Positions 17,455 through 29,174 of a DNA stretch of 64,000 nt are shown here, one piece after another; the first letter of the stretch is position 1; every line of letters starts with the position of its first letter. Origin of the DNA: Myxococcus sp. CA023 (lineage in GTDB: Bacteria > Myxococcota > Myxococcia > Myxococcales > Myxococcaceae). The position numbers and the translations under genes are program-made. The notes beneath the pieces were generated by a model that was not told where the DNA came from, did not search any database, and saw only the letters and a program-made list of their open reading frames with translations. The stretch is taken from the NCBI RefSeq assembly GCF_010998615.1, contig NZ_JAAEAH010000015.1:52568-116567 (forward strand), written 5' to 3'.

Positions 17455-17621
17455 GCGGGGTGCAGTCCTTTCGGGAAGGAACGCCATCATCCCCGAGCGC
17501 CCGGTGGGAAGGGACGCGCGCGGCGTGAAGTCGTGTGGCGTGCGTGCGAAGAACCGTGCGAAGCCCACCATCGGGCGGCACCATGCAAGCGTTGTCGCCG
17601 TTGCTCGTTTAAGGTGTGTCC

Positions 17622-18401
17622 ATGGCCAAGAGCACGTCCCAGAAGCGTCCGTCGAAGGCGAAGAAGCCCGCCGCGTCGAAGGCGAAGGCGAAGAAGGCCG
17701 CTGCCCCGAAGAAGGCCACCTCGAGGCCCCCCGCCGCGCCCCGTCGCGCCAGCTCGCCGGTGTCGGAGCCCACCGTCGAAACCGCTCGGCCCCCCGTGCT
17801 GGAAGCCGAGCCCGTCCTCGCCGACGAGCCCACCCCCGGACGCCCGGGCCCCCAGGCGCTCCCGTCCGGTGAGCCCGCGGGCCGGGTGCTGCCCTTCGAA
17901 ATCGACCCCAAGCGCATGGAAGAAGGGCTGCGCAAGCTCCAGGGGGAGATGGTCCACTGGGCCAACAAGGGCCGCTACACGCGGGTGCGCTTCAAGTTCC
18001 GGGGCAAGCAGCTGCTTCCGGACCTGCCGCTGGCCGCCGTGGTGGCCGCGGAGGGGCTTACGTTCTACTGGGGCGGCATCCTGCGCGTGCTTGTCGCCAA
18101 CGTGGTGGGCGGCAGCGTGTTCCAGGTGGAGCTCGTGAATGACGCGGAGAAGCGCGTCCAGGCCGGCAAGGAGACCTTGCTGTCGGGCGACGTGGACCAG
18201 GCGCTGGTGCTCTTCCGGGAAGCCGTGGCCATGGACCGTGACTTTCCCTCCGCGCACCTCAACGTGGGCGTGGCCTTGAAGCTGAAGGGCGACCGGAAAG
18301 GCGCCCTGGCTGCGTTCGAAAAAGCAAAGGAAAGAGACCCGGAAGGACCGGTGGGAACCGAAGCCGAGCGCCTGGCTGCTCCCCTGCGTCCGCAGGGCTG
18401 A
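17622..18401 (+). CDS. TPR protein with a basic, histone H1-like N-terminal tail
   Basis: About 259 residues. I prefer the ATG at 17622, seven bases after AAGG, over an in-frame GTG at 17616. Residues 2-45 are almost all Lys, Ala, Ser and Pro ([20 protein letters not shown]), like the DNA-binding tails of histone H1-like proteins. A Pro-rich linker is followed by a compact beta-rich segment (about 90-170: [20 protein letters not shown]) and two TPR-like helical pairs ([50 protein letters not shown]). It is cytoplasmic. The tail may bind nucleic acid or polyanions, which is an inference. It precedes gyrA. Confidence 0.75.
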   Translation: MAKSTSQKRPSKAKKPAASKAKAKKAAAPKKATSRPPAAPRRASSPVSEPTVETARPPVLEAEPVLADEPTPGRPGPQALPSGEPAGRVLPFEIDPKRMEEGLRKLQGEMVHWANKGRYTRVRFKFRGKQLLPDLPLAAVVAAEGLTFYWGGILRVLVANVVGGSVFQVELVNDAEKRVQAGKETLLSGDVDQALVLFREAVAMDRDFPSAHLNVGVALKLKGDRKGALAAFEKAKERDPEGPVGTEAERLAAPLRPQG

Positions 18402-18481
18402 AAAAGGCTCGCTCAAGCGTTCAAAAAAGAGTCTCTACCAGGCATCTCGCCGTTCGAGGCGAAAGCCCCTTGTTTCCCCAG

Positions 18482-18510
18482 TTGACGCTGGGAAATCCAG
18501 GGGTTACGAA
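18482..18510 (+). promoter_or_regulatory. Candidate gyrA promoter
   Basis: TTGACG (18482-18487) and TACGAA (18505-18510) are 17 bases apart. Transcription would start near 18517, about 50 bases ahead of the ATG at 18569. The -35 matches the consensus in five of six bases; the -10 is weaker. Confidence 0.5.
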
Positions 18511-18568
18511 CGCTCACTCACTGGATGGCGGCCCCATTCGCGGGCCCCTCCGCAGACTTCCAGAGCTC

Positions 18569-21397
<2,829 letters not shown>

Positions 21398-21410
21398 GTT
21401 GTTCGCAGTG

Positions 21411-21440
21411 AGGAGCGGGGGCCCACGGGCTCCCGCTCCT
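21411..21440 (+). terminator. Stem-loop after gyrA
   Basis: AGGAGCGGG (21411-21419) pairs with CCCGCTCCT (21432-21440), extended inward by a G-T pair and GCCC/GGGC. It begins 13 bases after the gyrA stop. No T-run follows, as is common in GC-rich genomes. It lies between convergent genes and could serve both. Confidence 0.5.
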
Positions 21441-21470
21441 GTGTCACCCGTGGGGCACTGTCTCAGGGGC

Positions 21471-21893
21471 TCACGGGCGTTGAATCGCCAGGATTTGGTG
21501 CTTCGCCACCTCGACGGCGTAGGTGGAGCCCATGTCCGCGACGGGTCCGTCCTTGTCACAGGCGCCGTCCTTGACGGTGAACCGGACGAAGACCACGCCC
21601 TCTGGCCCTGGGGCCACTGTCACGTCAAACGACTCCCGTTGATACAGGCACACCTCGTCGGGTGTGGCGCCTCGGTGAGGCTTCACACCCAGCGGGCGGA
21701 AGTCGTCCATCGCCAGCGAGATGGCCGCCGCCAGGTCCGCGGGAATTCGCATGCGTCCATCGGCTGGGAGGTCGATGGGGAACGTGAACCGGGCCGCCTC
21801 ATCCGCGGGCGCGCGCTCCGGTTTCAGGGGCCGGTGGAAGAGGCCACAGGCGGGCAGCGTGAGGCTGAGGCAGAGCAGCAGGCGGCGCGACAT
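21471..21893 (-). CDS. Small lipoprotein, unknown function
   Basis: 140 residues. The ATG at 21893 is chosen because AGGAGG lies five bases upstream and it begins a signal peptide ending in LPAC (Cys16); an ATG 11 codons earlier has neither. The mature protein is about 125 residues with mixed strands (FTFPIDLPADGRMRIPADLAAA, VTVAPGPEGVVFVRFTVKDGAC). No recognised domain. Two conserved-looking Cys residues lie in the mature part. It lies just downstream of the JAMM-motif lipoprotein on the same strand, with 29 bases between stop and start, so the two are probably co-expressed. Confidence 0.8.
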   Translation of the reverse strand: MSRRLLLCLSLTLPACGLFHRPLKPERAPADEAARFTFPIDLPADGRMRIPADLAAAISLAMDDFRPLGVKPHRGATPDEVCLYQRESFDVTVAPGPEGVVFVRFTVKDGACDKDGPVADMGSTYAVEVAKHQILAIQRP

Positions 21894-21922
21894 GTTCCCT
21901 CCTGACTCCGGCAACATGGAGT

Positions 21923-22555
21923 TCAAGCTTCATCGACAGGGGTGATGTAACCGAAGGGCTTGTCGTCGGGTGTGATGAAACCAATGAGCTTCCAGGTCTT
22001 TCCTTGCCGAACGTACACTTCGCCAGGGCGGCCAGGGTCATCCATGTGCGGTATCAGCTTCATGACCCGGCACTCCGCGTCGAACTGGATGCGGATGACC
22101 CAGCGCTGATTTTTCGCGCGCCTGTCCTCAGGAGACATGGGGGAGGGGAACCACGGATGGCTGTGGTAGTCCGCGAGGATTGAGGCGTAGCCCCGAGAGT
22201 CATTGACATATCGAGGGGCGTGGCAGCTCTTTCGCTTGTCCTCGAAGACAATCGTCGTCCGACCCTGTGGAGATGGAAAGCTTGCGTAGTGCATGCCATC
22301 CCGCAGCGTGTAGATGGCACCGCAGTATTCCTGGCCGAAGTCCTTCGCCCGGGCGCCATCCATCTCCATGATGGCCGGGCAGAGTTGGTCGATGACGTCA
22401 TCAATGTCGCGAGAAGGGTGAATCGCAGGCCAAGGGCCCCGTACCCATACATCGCCATTCTTGCGGCCAAAGTAATGCCCGGTGCCTGTCCGAACGTACG
22501 ACTGGCCACCGCATCCAAGTGCCAGGACTAGCAATACGAGTCGACTGTTCCTCAT
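21923..22555 (-). CDS. Lipoprotein with a JAMM (JAB/MPN) metalloprotease motif
   Basis: 210 residues. The signal peptide ends in LALGC (Cys15). The motif HSHPWFPSPMSPED (about 130-143) fits the zinc site of JAB/MPN enzymes exactly: His-x-His, seven residues, Ser, two residues, Asp. An upstream EYCGAIY could supply the Glu. This plan resembles DUF4329-type proteins, which belong to the JAB superfamily. Known relatives cut isopeptide or peptide bonds, or act inside bacterial toxins. Because it is lipidated, it would act in the envelope, which is unusual for JAMM. The codon usage is a little less GC-biased than its neighbours. Confidence 0.75.
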   Translation of the reverse strand: MRNSRLVLLVLALGCGGQSYVRTGTGHYFGRKNGDVWVRGPWPAIHPSRDIDDVIDQLCPAIMEMDGARAKDFGQEYCGAIYTLRDGMHYASFPSPQGRTTIVFEDKRKSCHAPRYVNDSRGYASILADYHSHPWFPSPMSPEDRRAKNQRWVIRIQFDAECRVMKLIPHMDDPGRPGEVYVRQGKTWKLIGFITPDDKPFGYITPVDEA

Positions 22556-22602
22556 GGTCCCCCCAGAGGCACTTCGTCAGCGTAACGCGGGAGGATGATA
22601 GC

Positions 22603-23439
22603 TCAGCGCAGTTCCACAGGAAGCCGGCTGACATCCAGCTTCGGCACCCCGACCTGTGTCACCGCCTGCGCGCCAAACCAGTTCGCCAGCGCGGCGCAGC
22701 GTTCGAACGGCAGTCCTCGCAGCAGTCCCAGCGTGAAGCCCGCGAGGAAGCAGTCCCCCGCGCCCGTGGCATCCACTTCCTCCACCGCAACCGTGGGCAC
22801 GTCGATGCGCGCATCCGCCGTAAACACCGTGCAGCCCCGCGCCCCACGCGTCACAACCAGGCACGTCCGCTGACGCACCCGCTCGATGTCCATTGCCCGG
22901 GCTTCCTCCTCGCTGGCCTTCAGCACCCGAAGCCGCTCCAGCAGCCCCGCGAAAGGCGTGTCCTCCAGGCGGAGATTGAGCACCCGTCCGTCATCATCGA
23001 GCGCCCGAATCAACCCCTGCGCATCCGCCAGCACATGCCGCGCCCGCTCCGAGACATGGATCAGCGTCTCCGGAAGCACCTCACCCGCCACCCCGCACGC
23101 CAGTGCCACGCGCGCGTCGACGGTGATGTCCGCAGGGCGAATCGGCTCCGCCTTCGCACTGACGCGAAGCGTCCGTGCCTCTCTCTCGAAGTCCGCGATG
23201 AACTGCGTGGTGCGCGTTCCCGGAACGATGCGCGGCGGATACCGGACCTGGTCCGCGTAACGGAAGTCCTCGCCGGCCACCGCGGCCACCGCGTACTCCA
23301 GCCCCATCGCATCCAGGACGGACGCGATGTACGCCGCCGACCCGCCGAGCGCATGTGTTTCCCGCCCGGGGCCATGCCGGAGCAGGTCGTGGCAGTAGCT
23401 CCCCACAACCAGCACATCGCGCAGGGATGCGTCACCCAT
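22603..23439 (-). CDS. PfkB-family carbohydrate kinase
   Basis: 278 residues from the ATG at 23439; the open frame continues 33 codons upstream with an Arg/Pro-rich lead unlike the family. It phosphorylates a sugar or nucleoside with ATP. The early GG motif (LGGSAAYIASVL) and the C-terminal PfkB signature DATGAGDCFLAGF (223-235, catalytic Asp229) are present. The middle is shorter than in ribokinase. The substrate cannot be named. It starts 10 bases after the stop of the NTF2-like gene on the same strand, so the two likely share a transcript. Confidence 0.85.
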   Translation of the reverse strand: MGDASLRDVLVVGSYCHDLLRHGPGRETHALGGSAAYIASVLDAMGLEYAVAAVAGEDFRYADQVRYPPRIVPGTRTTQFIADFEREARTLRVSAKAEPIRPADITVDARVALACGVAGEVLPETLIHVSERARHVLADAQGLIRALDDDGRVLNLRLEDTPFAGLLERLRVLKASEEEARAMDIERVRQRTCLVVTRGARGCTVFTADARIDVPTVAVEEVDATGAGDCFLAGFTLGLLRGLPFERCAALANWFGAQAVTQVGVPKLDVSRLPVELR

Positions 23440-23449
23440 GACGCGTGTT

Positions 23450-24064
23450 CTACTTCCGGGTGAAGTCCTTCGGCACGGGAACCCCCGCGGCCTTGTCGTC
23501 CGTCCAGGCGATGTTGAGAATCCACCAGCGCCGCCCATCGAAGACGAGCTGCAAGCTGTTGACGCCCGTGGTCATCACCGGCCCGTCCGCGGTTTCACGC
23601 GTCTCATACGCGCTCAGCACCTGGACCATGTCTCCATAGCCAGACGCCTGCCGGCGCGTCTCCTTCTCGAAGAAACCCCGCTTGTCGAAGGCCACCGCGG
23701 CGGAGGTGGCATAGTCATCCGGTGTGAAGGGCGTGGCCGCAGGCCCCTTGCCGTCCTTCGGGCGGCGGATGGGAATCATCTGCGCGCTCGGGTGGAAGAG
23801 GGCGCGGAAGCGCTGCCAATCGCGCGCCTGGCCCGCCGGGCCGCTGATGACGTCGTACAGCGCGGCGATGAGGGAATCGATGGAGCGCACGTCCTCGGGG
23901 CGAGGCGCGGGTGCGTGCTGGAGCGCGCTCCGGGTTCGCTCGGCGGCGTCCTTCATCGGGTTGGGTGTGGAGACGGGCGGTTTCGGGGACGCAGGCGCCT
24001 GCGCCAGGGCGGAGGGCGCGGCGAGCAGGGCGGCGGCACAGGCGGCGACGAGCGGGCGCGGCAT
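23450..24064 (-). CDS. Secreted NTF2-like (SnoaL-type) protein
   Basis: 204 residues from the ATG at 24064 (GGAG seven bases upstream), which opens a clean signal peptide: PRPLVAACAAALLAAPSALAQ. The mature protein has an NTF2-like cone: helices with IDSLIAALYDVISGPAGQARDW and FRALFHPSAQMIP, then strands ending in LQLVFDGRRWWILNIAW. This resembles the nuclear-transport-factor-2-like proteins of periplasmic or secreted type. No catalytic residues can be assigned. It lies immediately upstream of the PfkB kinase and is divergent from the iron-binding gene. Confidence 0.8.
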   Translation of the reverse strand: MPRPLVAACAAALLAAPSALAQAPASPKPPVSTPNPMKDAAERTRSALQHAPAPRPEDVRSIDSLIAALYDVISGPAGQARDWQRFRALFHPSAQMIPIRRPKDGKGPAATPFTPDDYATSAAVAFDKRGFFEKETRRQASGYGDMVQVLSAYETRETADGPVMTTGVNSLQLVFDGRRWWILNIAWTDDKAAGVPVPKDFTRK

Positions 24065-24209
24065 GGTGTCTCCACGGTGGCGGGAGGTTGCGGCCCACGA
24101 GGCTACTCCGGGCCGCGAAGGAGCGCTGTCGTCACCTGTTTCGCGCTTCACCGGGGGCCCGCGCGCAATCGGTGGAAGCGGGGGAGGCCGTCCGTTAGGG
24201 TGCCAGTCC

Positions 24210-25193
24210 ATGGTACGACTCCTCCTGACCTCCCTGGTCCTGACCCTGGCCTCCCCCGCGCTCGCGGCGGAGACGCTCACCATCTACTCCGGCCGCAACG
24301 AGAAGCTGGTGGGCCCGCTCCTCAAGAAGTTCACCGAGAAGACGGGGGTCGAGGTGAAGGTGCGCTACGGCGAGACGCCGCAGCTCGCCGCCACGTTGCT
24401 GGAGGAGGGCGCGAAGACGCCCGCCGACGTGTTCTTCGCGCAGGACGCGGGGGCGCTCGGCGCGCTGGCGAAGGCGGGGCAGCTGCAGGCGCTGCCTAAG
24501 GAGACGCTGGACAAGGTGGATGCGCGCTTCCGCTCGCCGCAGGGCGTGTGGGTGGGCACCAGCGGCCGGGCGCGCGTCGTGGCCTACAACACGAAGAAGG
24601 TGAAGGCGGACACGCTGCCCAAGAGCATCCTTGGCTTCACGGATGCGAAGTGGAAGGGCCGCCTGGGCTGGGCGCCCACCAACGCCTCGTTCCAGTCCTT
24701 CGTCACCGCGCTGCGCCTGCTCAAGGGCGACGAGGCCGCGACGCAGTGGCTCAAGGGCATCCAGGCCAACGCGCCGCGCGTCTACAAGAACAACGCGGCC
24801 ATCATCGAGGCGCTGGGGCGCGGTGAAATCGACGCGGGCTTCGTGAACCACTACTACCTGTACTCCGCGAAGAAGAACAAAGCGGACCTGCCCGTGGCCA
24901 ACTACTTCGTCGCGGCGGGTGACCCGGGCGCGCTGGTGAACGTGGCGGGCGTGGCCATCCTCAAGGGCTCCAAGAACACGGACGCGGCGAAGAAGCTGGC
25001 CGCGTACCTGCTGGACGCCGAGGCGCAGACGTACTTCGCGCAGGAGACGTCCGAGTTCCCGCTGGTGTCTGGCGTGAAGCTGGCCGAGGGCCTGCCGGCG
25101 CTCGACAAGGTGGGCTCGCCCGACCTGGACCTGTCCAGGCTGGATGACCTGCGCGGCACCGTGAAGCTGCTCCAGGATACTGGCGTCCTCTGA
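24210..25193 (+). CDS. fbpA: Ferric iron ABC transporter, periplasmic binding protein
   Basis: 327 residues from the ATG at 24210, giving the signal peptide VRLLLTSLVLTLASPALAA; the longer frame upstream belongs to the complementary strand's gene. The mature protein opens with ETLTIYSGRNEKLVGPLL, the standard FbpA/FutA start. NHYYLYS holds the paired tyrosines that bind Fe3+ in this family. It delivers iron to the inner-membrane permease. The TGA overlaps the permease ATG (TGATG), so they are translationally coupled. No clear Fur box was seen upstream. Confidence 0.92.
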   Translation: MVRLLLTSLVLTLASPALAAETLTIYSGRNEKLVGPLLKKFTEKTGVEVKVRYGETPQLAATLLEEGAKTPADVFFAQDAGALGALAKAGQLQALPKETLDKVDARFRSPQGVWVGTSGRARVVAYNTKKVKADTLPKSILGFTDAKWKGRLGWAPTNASFQSFVTALRLLKGDEAATQWLKGIQANAPRVYKNNAAIIEALGRGEIDAGFVNHYYLYSAKKNKADLPVANYFVAAGDPGALVNVAGVAILKGSKNTDAAKKLAAYLLDAEAQTYFAQETSEFPLVSGVKLAEGLPALDKVGSPDLDLSRLDDLRGTVKLLQDTGVL

Positions 25194-26758
25194 TGCTTCG
25201 TCGTGCCCCGGTGGGATTATGGGTAGCTGGCGTGGCCATGGCCGCGCTGGCGCTGGTGCCCGCGATATACCTATGCGTGCGCGCCGCGGAAGCGGATGCG
25301 GACGCATGGGGCCTGCTGCTGCGAGACAAGACGTGGGGCCTGCTGGGCCGCACGTTGGGGCTCGCGGCGGCGGTGACGGGCTGCGCGGCGCTGCTGTCGC
25401 TGCCGCTGGCCTGGCTCACCGCGCGCACGGACCTGCCGGGGCGCCGTCTGTGGACGGTGTTGTTGTGTGTGCCGTTGGCGGTGCCCACGTTCGTCAGCGG
25501 CTACGTGCTGCTGGCGGCGTTCGGCGTGGGCGGCGCGCTGGAGGAGCCCTTGACGCGCTGGGGCCTTCCGGTGCCGCCCGTGTATGGCTTTCCCGGAGCG
25601 CTGCTGGCGCTGACGGTGTCGACGTATCCGTACTTCTTCCTCGCGCTGCGCGCCGGGCTGCTGTCCCAGGACCCGGCGTGGCTGGAGGGGGCGAGGAGCC
25701 TGGGACTCACGCCCGCCCGGGCCTTCTTCCGCATCACCGTACCCCTGCTGCGTCCTGCCTTCGCGTCGGGCGCGTTGCTGGTGGGGCTGTACGTCCTCTC
25801 CGACTTCGGCGCGGTGGCGCTGGTGCAGTATGACGCCTTCTCGCGCGCCATCTACGTGCAGTACGAGGGCGCGTACGACCGCAGCTACGCGGCGCTGTTG
25901 GGCCTGGCGCTGGTGTCCGTGACGGTGGGCGTGCTGGCCCTGGAGTTGTGGCTGCGCGGCCGTGCGGGCTACCACCGCAGCGCGAAGGGCGCGGCCCGGG
26001 CTTCCTCGCTCGTACAACTGGGCCGCTGGCGCGTGCCGGCGCTGCTCTTGTGCGGCGCGGTGGTGGCGGTGGGCGTGGGGCTCCCGGTCGGCGTGCTCGT
26101 CTATTGGGGCGTGCAAGGGCTGTCGGTGGATTCGGGGCCGATGATGGGGCCCGCGTGGAACTCGGTGAGTGCTTCCATGCTGGGCGCGGTGGCGGCGGTG
26201 GTGGGCGCGTTGCCGCTGGCCTTCCTCGCGGTGCGCTACCCGAGCCGCCTCACGGTGGCGCTGGAGCGCGTGTCCTACGCGGGTTATGCGCTGCCGCCCA
26301 TCGTGCTGGCGCTGTCGCTCGTCTTCCTGGGCGTGCAGACGGTGCCCTTCCTCTACGGCACCTTGGTCATGCTGGTGTTGGCCTACGTGGTGCGCTTCCT
26401 GCCGCAGGCGGTGGGCGTGGTGCGGGCGTCGTTGCTTCAGCTCAACCCGCACCTGCCGGAGGCCGCGGCGTCGCTGGGCCAGCCTCCGTCCGGCGTGCTG
26501 CGCCGGGTGACGGCGCCGCTGCTACGGCCCGGGCTGCTGGCGGGCGCGGCGCTCGTCTTCCTCACGGCGATGAAGGAGCTTCCAGCCACGTTGCTGCTGG
26601 CGCCCATCGGCTTCGAGACGCTCGCCACGCGGGTCTGGGGCGCCACGGCCGAGGGCCGCTTCGCCGAGGCCGCGCTGCCGGCGCTGGTGCTGATGGCCGT
26701 CTCCACGCTGGGTGTGGGGCTGCTGGTGTCGCAAGAGGGCAGCTCGTCCCCGAGTTAA
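25193..26758 (+). CDS. fbpB: Ferric iron ABC transporter, fused permease
   Basis: 521 residues with about 12 hydrophobic helices, the fused two-permease form of FbpB/SfuB. Each half has an EAA-type loop: GARSLGLTPARAFFRITVPL near 165-185 and AAASLGQPPSGVLRRVTAPL near 423-442. It forms the channel through which iron from the binding protein enters the cytoplasm. It overlaps the stop of fbpA by one base. The ATPase gene follows after 48 bases. Confidence 0.92.
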   Translation: MLRRAPVGLWVAGVAMAALALVPAIYLCVRAAEADADAWGLLLRDKTWGLLGRTLGLAAAVTGCAALLSLPLAWLTARTDLPGRRLWTVLLCVPLAVPTFVSGYVLLAAFGVGGALEEPLTRWGLPVPPVYGFPGALLALTVSTYPYFFLALRAGLLSQDPAWLEGARSLGLTPARAFFRITVPLLRPAFASGALLVGLYVLSDFGAVALVQYDAFSRAIYVQYEGAYDRSYAALLGLALVSVTVGVLALELWLRGRAGYHRSAKGAARASSLVQLGRWRVPALLLCGAVVAVGVGLPVGVLVYWGVQGLSVDSGPMMGPAWNSVSASMLGAVAAVVGALPLAFLAVRYPSRLTVALERVSYAGYALPPIVLALSLVFLGVQTVPFLYGTLVMLVLAYVVRFLPQAVGVVRASLLQLNPHLPEAAASLGQPPSGVLRRVTAPLLRPGLLAGAALVFLTAMKELPATLLLAPIGFETLATRVWGATAEGRFAEAALPALVLMAVSTLGVGLLVSQEGSSSPS

Positions 26759-26806
26759 GCCAAAGCGCCCGGGCTCGCGGGAACGCGGTAGGGTGCGCCG
26801 CCCGCC

Positions 26807-27865
26807 ATGCCTCTGCTTTCGCTCGACGACGTCACCCTTCGTTATTCCTCCAGCGGTACCGCCGCGGTGGACAGCCTGTCCCTGGCGGTGGAGCCCGGCG
26901 AAGTGCTGGCGCTGCTGGGCCCGTCGGGGTGTGGCAAGACGACGACGCTGCGGTTGGTGGCGGGCTTCGAGCGCCCCAACAGCGGCACCGTCACGTTGGA
27001 AGGCCGCACCCTGGCCAGCCCTGGCGCCTTCGTGCCGCCCGAGCAGCGCAGCGTGGGCATGGTGTTCCAGGACTACGCGCTCTTCCCGCACCTGTCCGTG
27101 GTGGAGAATGTGGCCTTCGGCCTCACCGCGATGCCGCGCCAGGAAGCCCGCGCCCGCGCGAGCAACATGCTGAAGCTCTTCGGCCTTGAGGGCTTCGAGT
27201 CGCGCATGCCGCACGCGCTCTCGGGTGGGCAGCAGCAGCGCGTGGCGCTGGCCCGCGCGCTGGCTCCCGGGCCGCGGGTGCTGTTGCTGGATGAGCCCTT
27301 CTCCAGCCTGGACAGCGCGCTGCGGGCGTCCACGCGAATGGAGGTGCGGCGGGTGCTGAAGTCGCTGGGGGCCACGGTGATGCTCGTCACGCATGACCAG
27401 CAGGAGGCCATGGCCTTCGCGGACCGGCTGGCGGTGATGCGGGCGGGCAAGGTGGAGCAGGTGGGCACGCCGGAGTCCGTCTACGCCACGCCGCGAACGG
27501 CCTTCGTGGCGTACTTCCTGGGCGGCACCAACCTGCTGCCGGGTGTGGGCTTCGGCAATGGCGCCCGGACGCTGCTCGGCATCCTTCCGGTGACGGGCGC
27601 GCCAGCGAAGGGCAACGTGCTGCTGTCGCTGCGGCCAGAGGCGATGCGATTGGTGCCGGACACGGATGGCGTCGCGTTGGGCGGCGCGCTGCGAGCGGAG
27701 GTGCTGGCGCGCGAGTTCCAGGGCCCCGCCGCCGAATTCACCGTGGCGTGCAACGGCCTGGAGCTCACCGTGCGCGGCGCGCCGGACCTGCCGCTGCGCG
27801 CGGGCGACCGGGCGAGGCTGGAGGTGGTGGGCCGCGCGATGGTGCTGGAGGACATTCCGGACTGA
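26807..27865 (+). CDS. fbpC: Ferric iron ABC transporter, ATP-binding protein
   Basis: 352 residues. Walker [10 protein letters not shown] (38-46), Q-loop in [15 protein letters not shown], signature LSGGQQQR (138-145), Walker B VLLLDEP (158-164) and the switch His in VTHDQQEAM are all present. A C-terminal TOBE-type domain follows (about 240-352), as in FbpC and other importers for iron, polyamine and sulfate. It supplies energy to the FbpAB complex. The substrate is inferred from the iron-type binding protein two genes upstream. Confidence 0.93.
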   Translation: MPLLSLDDVTLRYSSSGTAAVDSLSLAVEPGEVLALLGPSGCGKTTTLRLVAGFERPNSGTVTLEGRTLASPGAFVPPEQRSVGMVFQDYALFPHLSVVENVAFGLTAMPRQEARARASNMLKLFGLEGFESRMPHALSGGQQQRVALARALAPGPRVLLLDEPFSSLDSALRASTRMEVRRVLKSLGATVMLVTHDQQEAMAFADRLAVMRAGKVEQVGTPESVYATPRTAFVAYFLGGTNLLPGVGFGNGARTLLGILPVTGAPAKGNVLLSLRPEAMRLVPDTDGVALGGALRAEVLAREFQGPAAEFTVACNGLELTVRGAPDLPLRAGDRARLEVVGRAMVLEDIPD

Positions 27866-27954
27866 GCCTGGCTGTCCCCCGGGCGGCCGGACGGCGTACG
27901 CTGGGTGTGGGCCGAGGCCGCAATCACCCGGGCCCCTCATGCGTAGAGGTAGGT

Positions 27955-28245
27955 ATGAACATCGCAGGCCTTCGTGGAATGGGGAGCCGTTTTTTCCGAT
28001 ACGTGCGCGACCCGCACGTAGCGCTCTGGCGGAAGCTCGCTGGCGTGATGGCGGTGGTCTACTTCCTGTCGCCCGTGGACGCGCTGCCGGACGTCATCCC
28101 GGTGCTCGGCTGGCTGGATGACCTGGGCGTGTTGTCCGCCGCCGCCTTCTTCATGGTGCGCGAGGTGCAGCGCCACCAGATTGTCATCGCGGGAGAGGAT
28201 GCGCAGCCGGGTGTCGCCGCCCCGGCGCGCAGCAAGACGGTCTGA
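27955..28245 (+). CDS. DUF1232 (YkvA-like) membrane protein
   Basis: 96 residues from an ATG after AGGTAGG; longer frames upstream overlap fbpC. The core VVYFLSPVDALPDVIPVLGWLDDLGVL is the DUF1232 hallmark (YLxSPxDxxPDxxPxxGxxDD), flanked by hydrophobic segments that probably form one hairpin in the membrane. Family function is unknown. It follows fbpC by 89 bases on the same strand. Confidence 0.85.
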   Translation: MNIAGLRGMGSRFFRYVRDPHVALWRKLAGVMAVVYFLSPVDALPDVIPVLGWLDDLGVLSAAAFFMVREVQRHQIVIAGEDAQPGVAAPARSKTV

Positions 28246-28340
28246 GTCGCCGGGCCCCATGGCGCGAGGGGTGAGAGTCTCTTGCCGGGCCCCGGGCCCC
28301 CGTGGTTTGTGCGCCAGGAAGACTGTTGCACGGAGCCTGG

Positions 28341-29168
28341 ATGTCCGGTTCGCAGGGAAGTGTCGTTCTCATCACCGGTGCGTCGTCCGGCATCGGCAAG
28401 GCGTGCGCGGAGCTGCTGAGCGCGCGTGGCCACATCGTCTACGGCACCAGCCGCCGTCCCGTGGAGGCCGCGCCGCCGGGTTACCGGATGCTGGAACTGG
28501 ACGTCACCCAGGATGACTCCGTGCAGCGGGCCGTGGAGACGGTGCTGTCGTGTGAGGGCCGCATCGACGTGGTGGTGAACAACGCGGGTCATGCGCTCGC
28601 GGGCGCCGCCGAGGACACCTCCATCGAGGAAGCGCGCGCGCAGTTGGACGCCAACTTCCTGGGCGCGCTGCGCGTGTGCAAGGCGGTGCTGCCTTCAATG
28701 CGCGAGCGGCGCTCCGGCCGCATCATCCAGGTCAGCTCCCTGGGAGGGCAGGTGGGGTTGCCCTTCCAGTCGCTCTACAGCGCCAGCAAGTTCGCCCTGG
28801 AGGGCTTCACCGAGGCGCTGCGCCAGGAGGTGGCCGAGTTCGGCATCGAGGCGACGCTGGTGCAGCCCGGAGACGTGCGGACGCAGCTCACCCAGAACCG
28901 CGTGTGTGTCGCGAAGGCGGGCGCGGGCTCCGTGTACCAGGAGCGCTTCGAAGTCGTGCTGAAGGCCATTGAGAACGGCGAACGCGAGGGCCTCGCCGCC
29001 GAGGACGTAGCGAAGAAGGTGCTGGAGGTGATGGAGCGCGGAGCGCCTCGCGTGCGCTACCCGGTGGCCCAACTGGTGCAGCGCGTGGCGGTCGTGGCGA
29101 AGGCCGTGCTGCCCTCGCGCACCTTCGAGCAGATGCTCATGTTCATCTACGGCCTGCGCCGCCGCTGA
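28341..29168 (+). CDS. Short-chain dehydrogenase/reductase
   Basis: 275 residues from the ATG at 28341 (GGAG upstream); an ATG 13 codons earlier is also possible. A classical SDR: cofactor loop TGASSGIGKA near the start, NNAGHALAG, catalytic Ser in VSSLGGQVGLP, and YSASKFALEG (Tyr-x3-Lys). An N-terminal Arg after the Gly-rich region (TSRRP) suggests NADP(H) preference. The C-terminus (about 240-275) is hydrophobic-basic and may touch membrane. It reduces or oxidises an alcohol or ketone; the substrate is unknown. It is convergent with the following gene. Confidence 0.88.
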   Translation: MSGSQGSVVLITGASSGIGKACAELLSARGHIVYGTSRRPVEAAPPGYRMLELDVTQDDSVQRAVETVLSCEGRIDVVVNNAGHALAGAAEDTSIEEARAQLDANFLGALRVCKAVLPSMRERRSGRIIQVSSLGGQVGLPFQSLYSASKFALEGFTEALRQEVAEFGIEATLVQPGDVRTQLTQNRVCVAKAGAGSVYQERFEVVLKAIENGEREGLAAEDVAKKVLEVMERGAPRVRYPVAQLVQRVAVVAKAVLPSRTFEQMLMFIYGLRRR

Positions 29169-29174
29169 CCGAGG

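Noticed and set aside
24130..24209. Fur box ahead of the iron transporter
   Set aside because: No 19-base palindrome resembling GATAATGATAATCATTATC was found.
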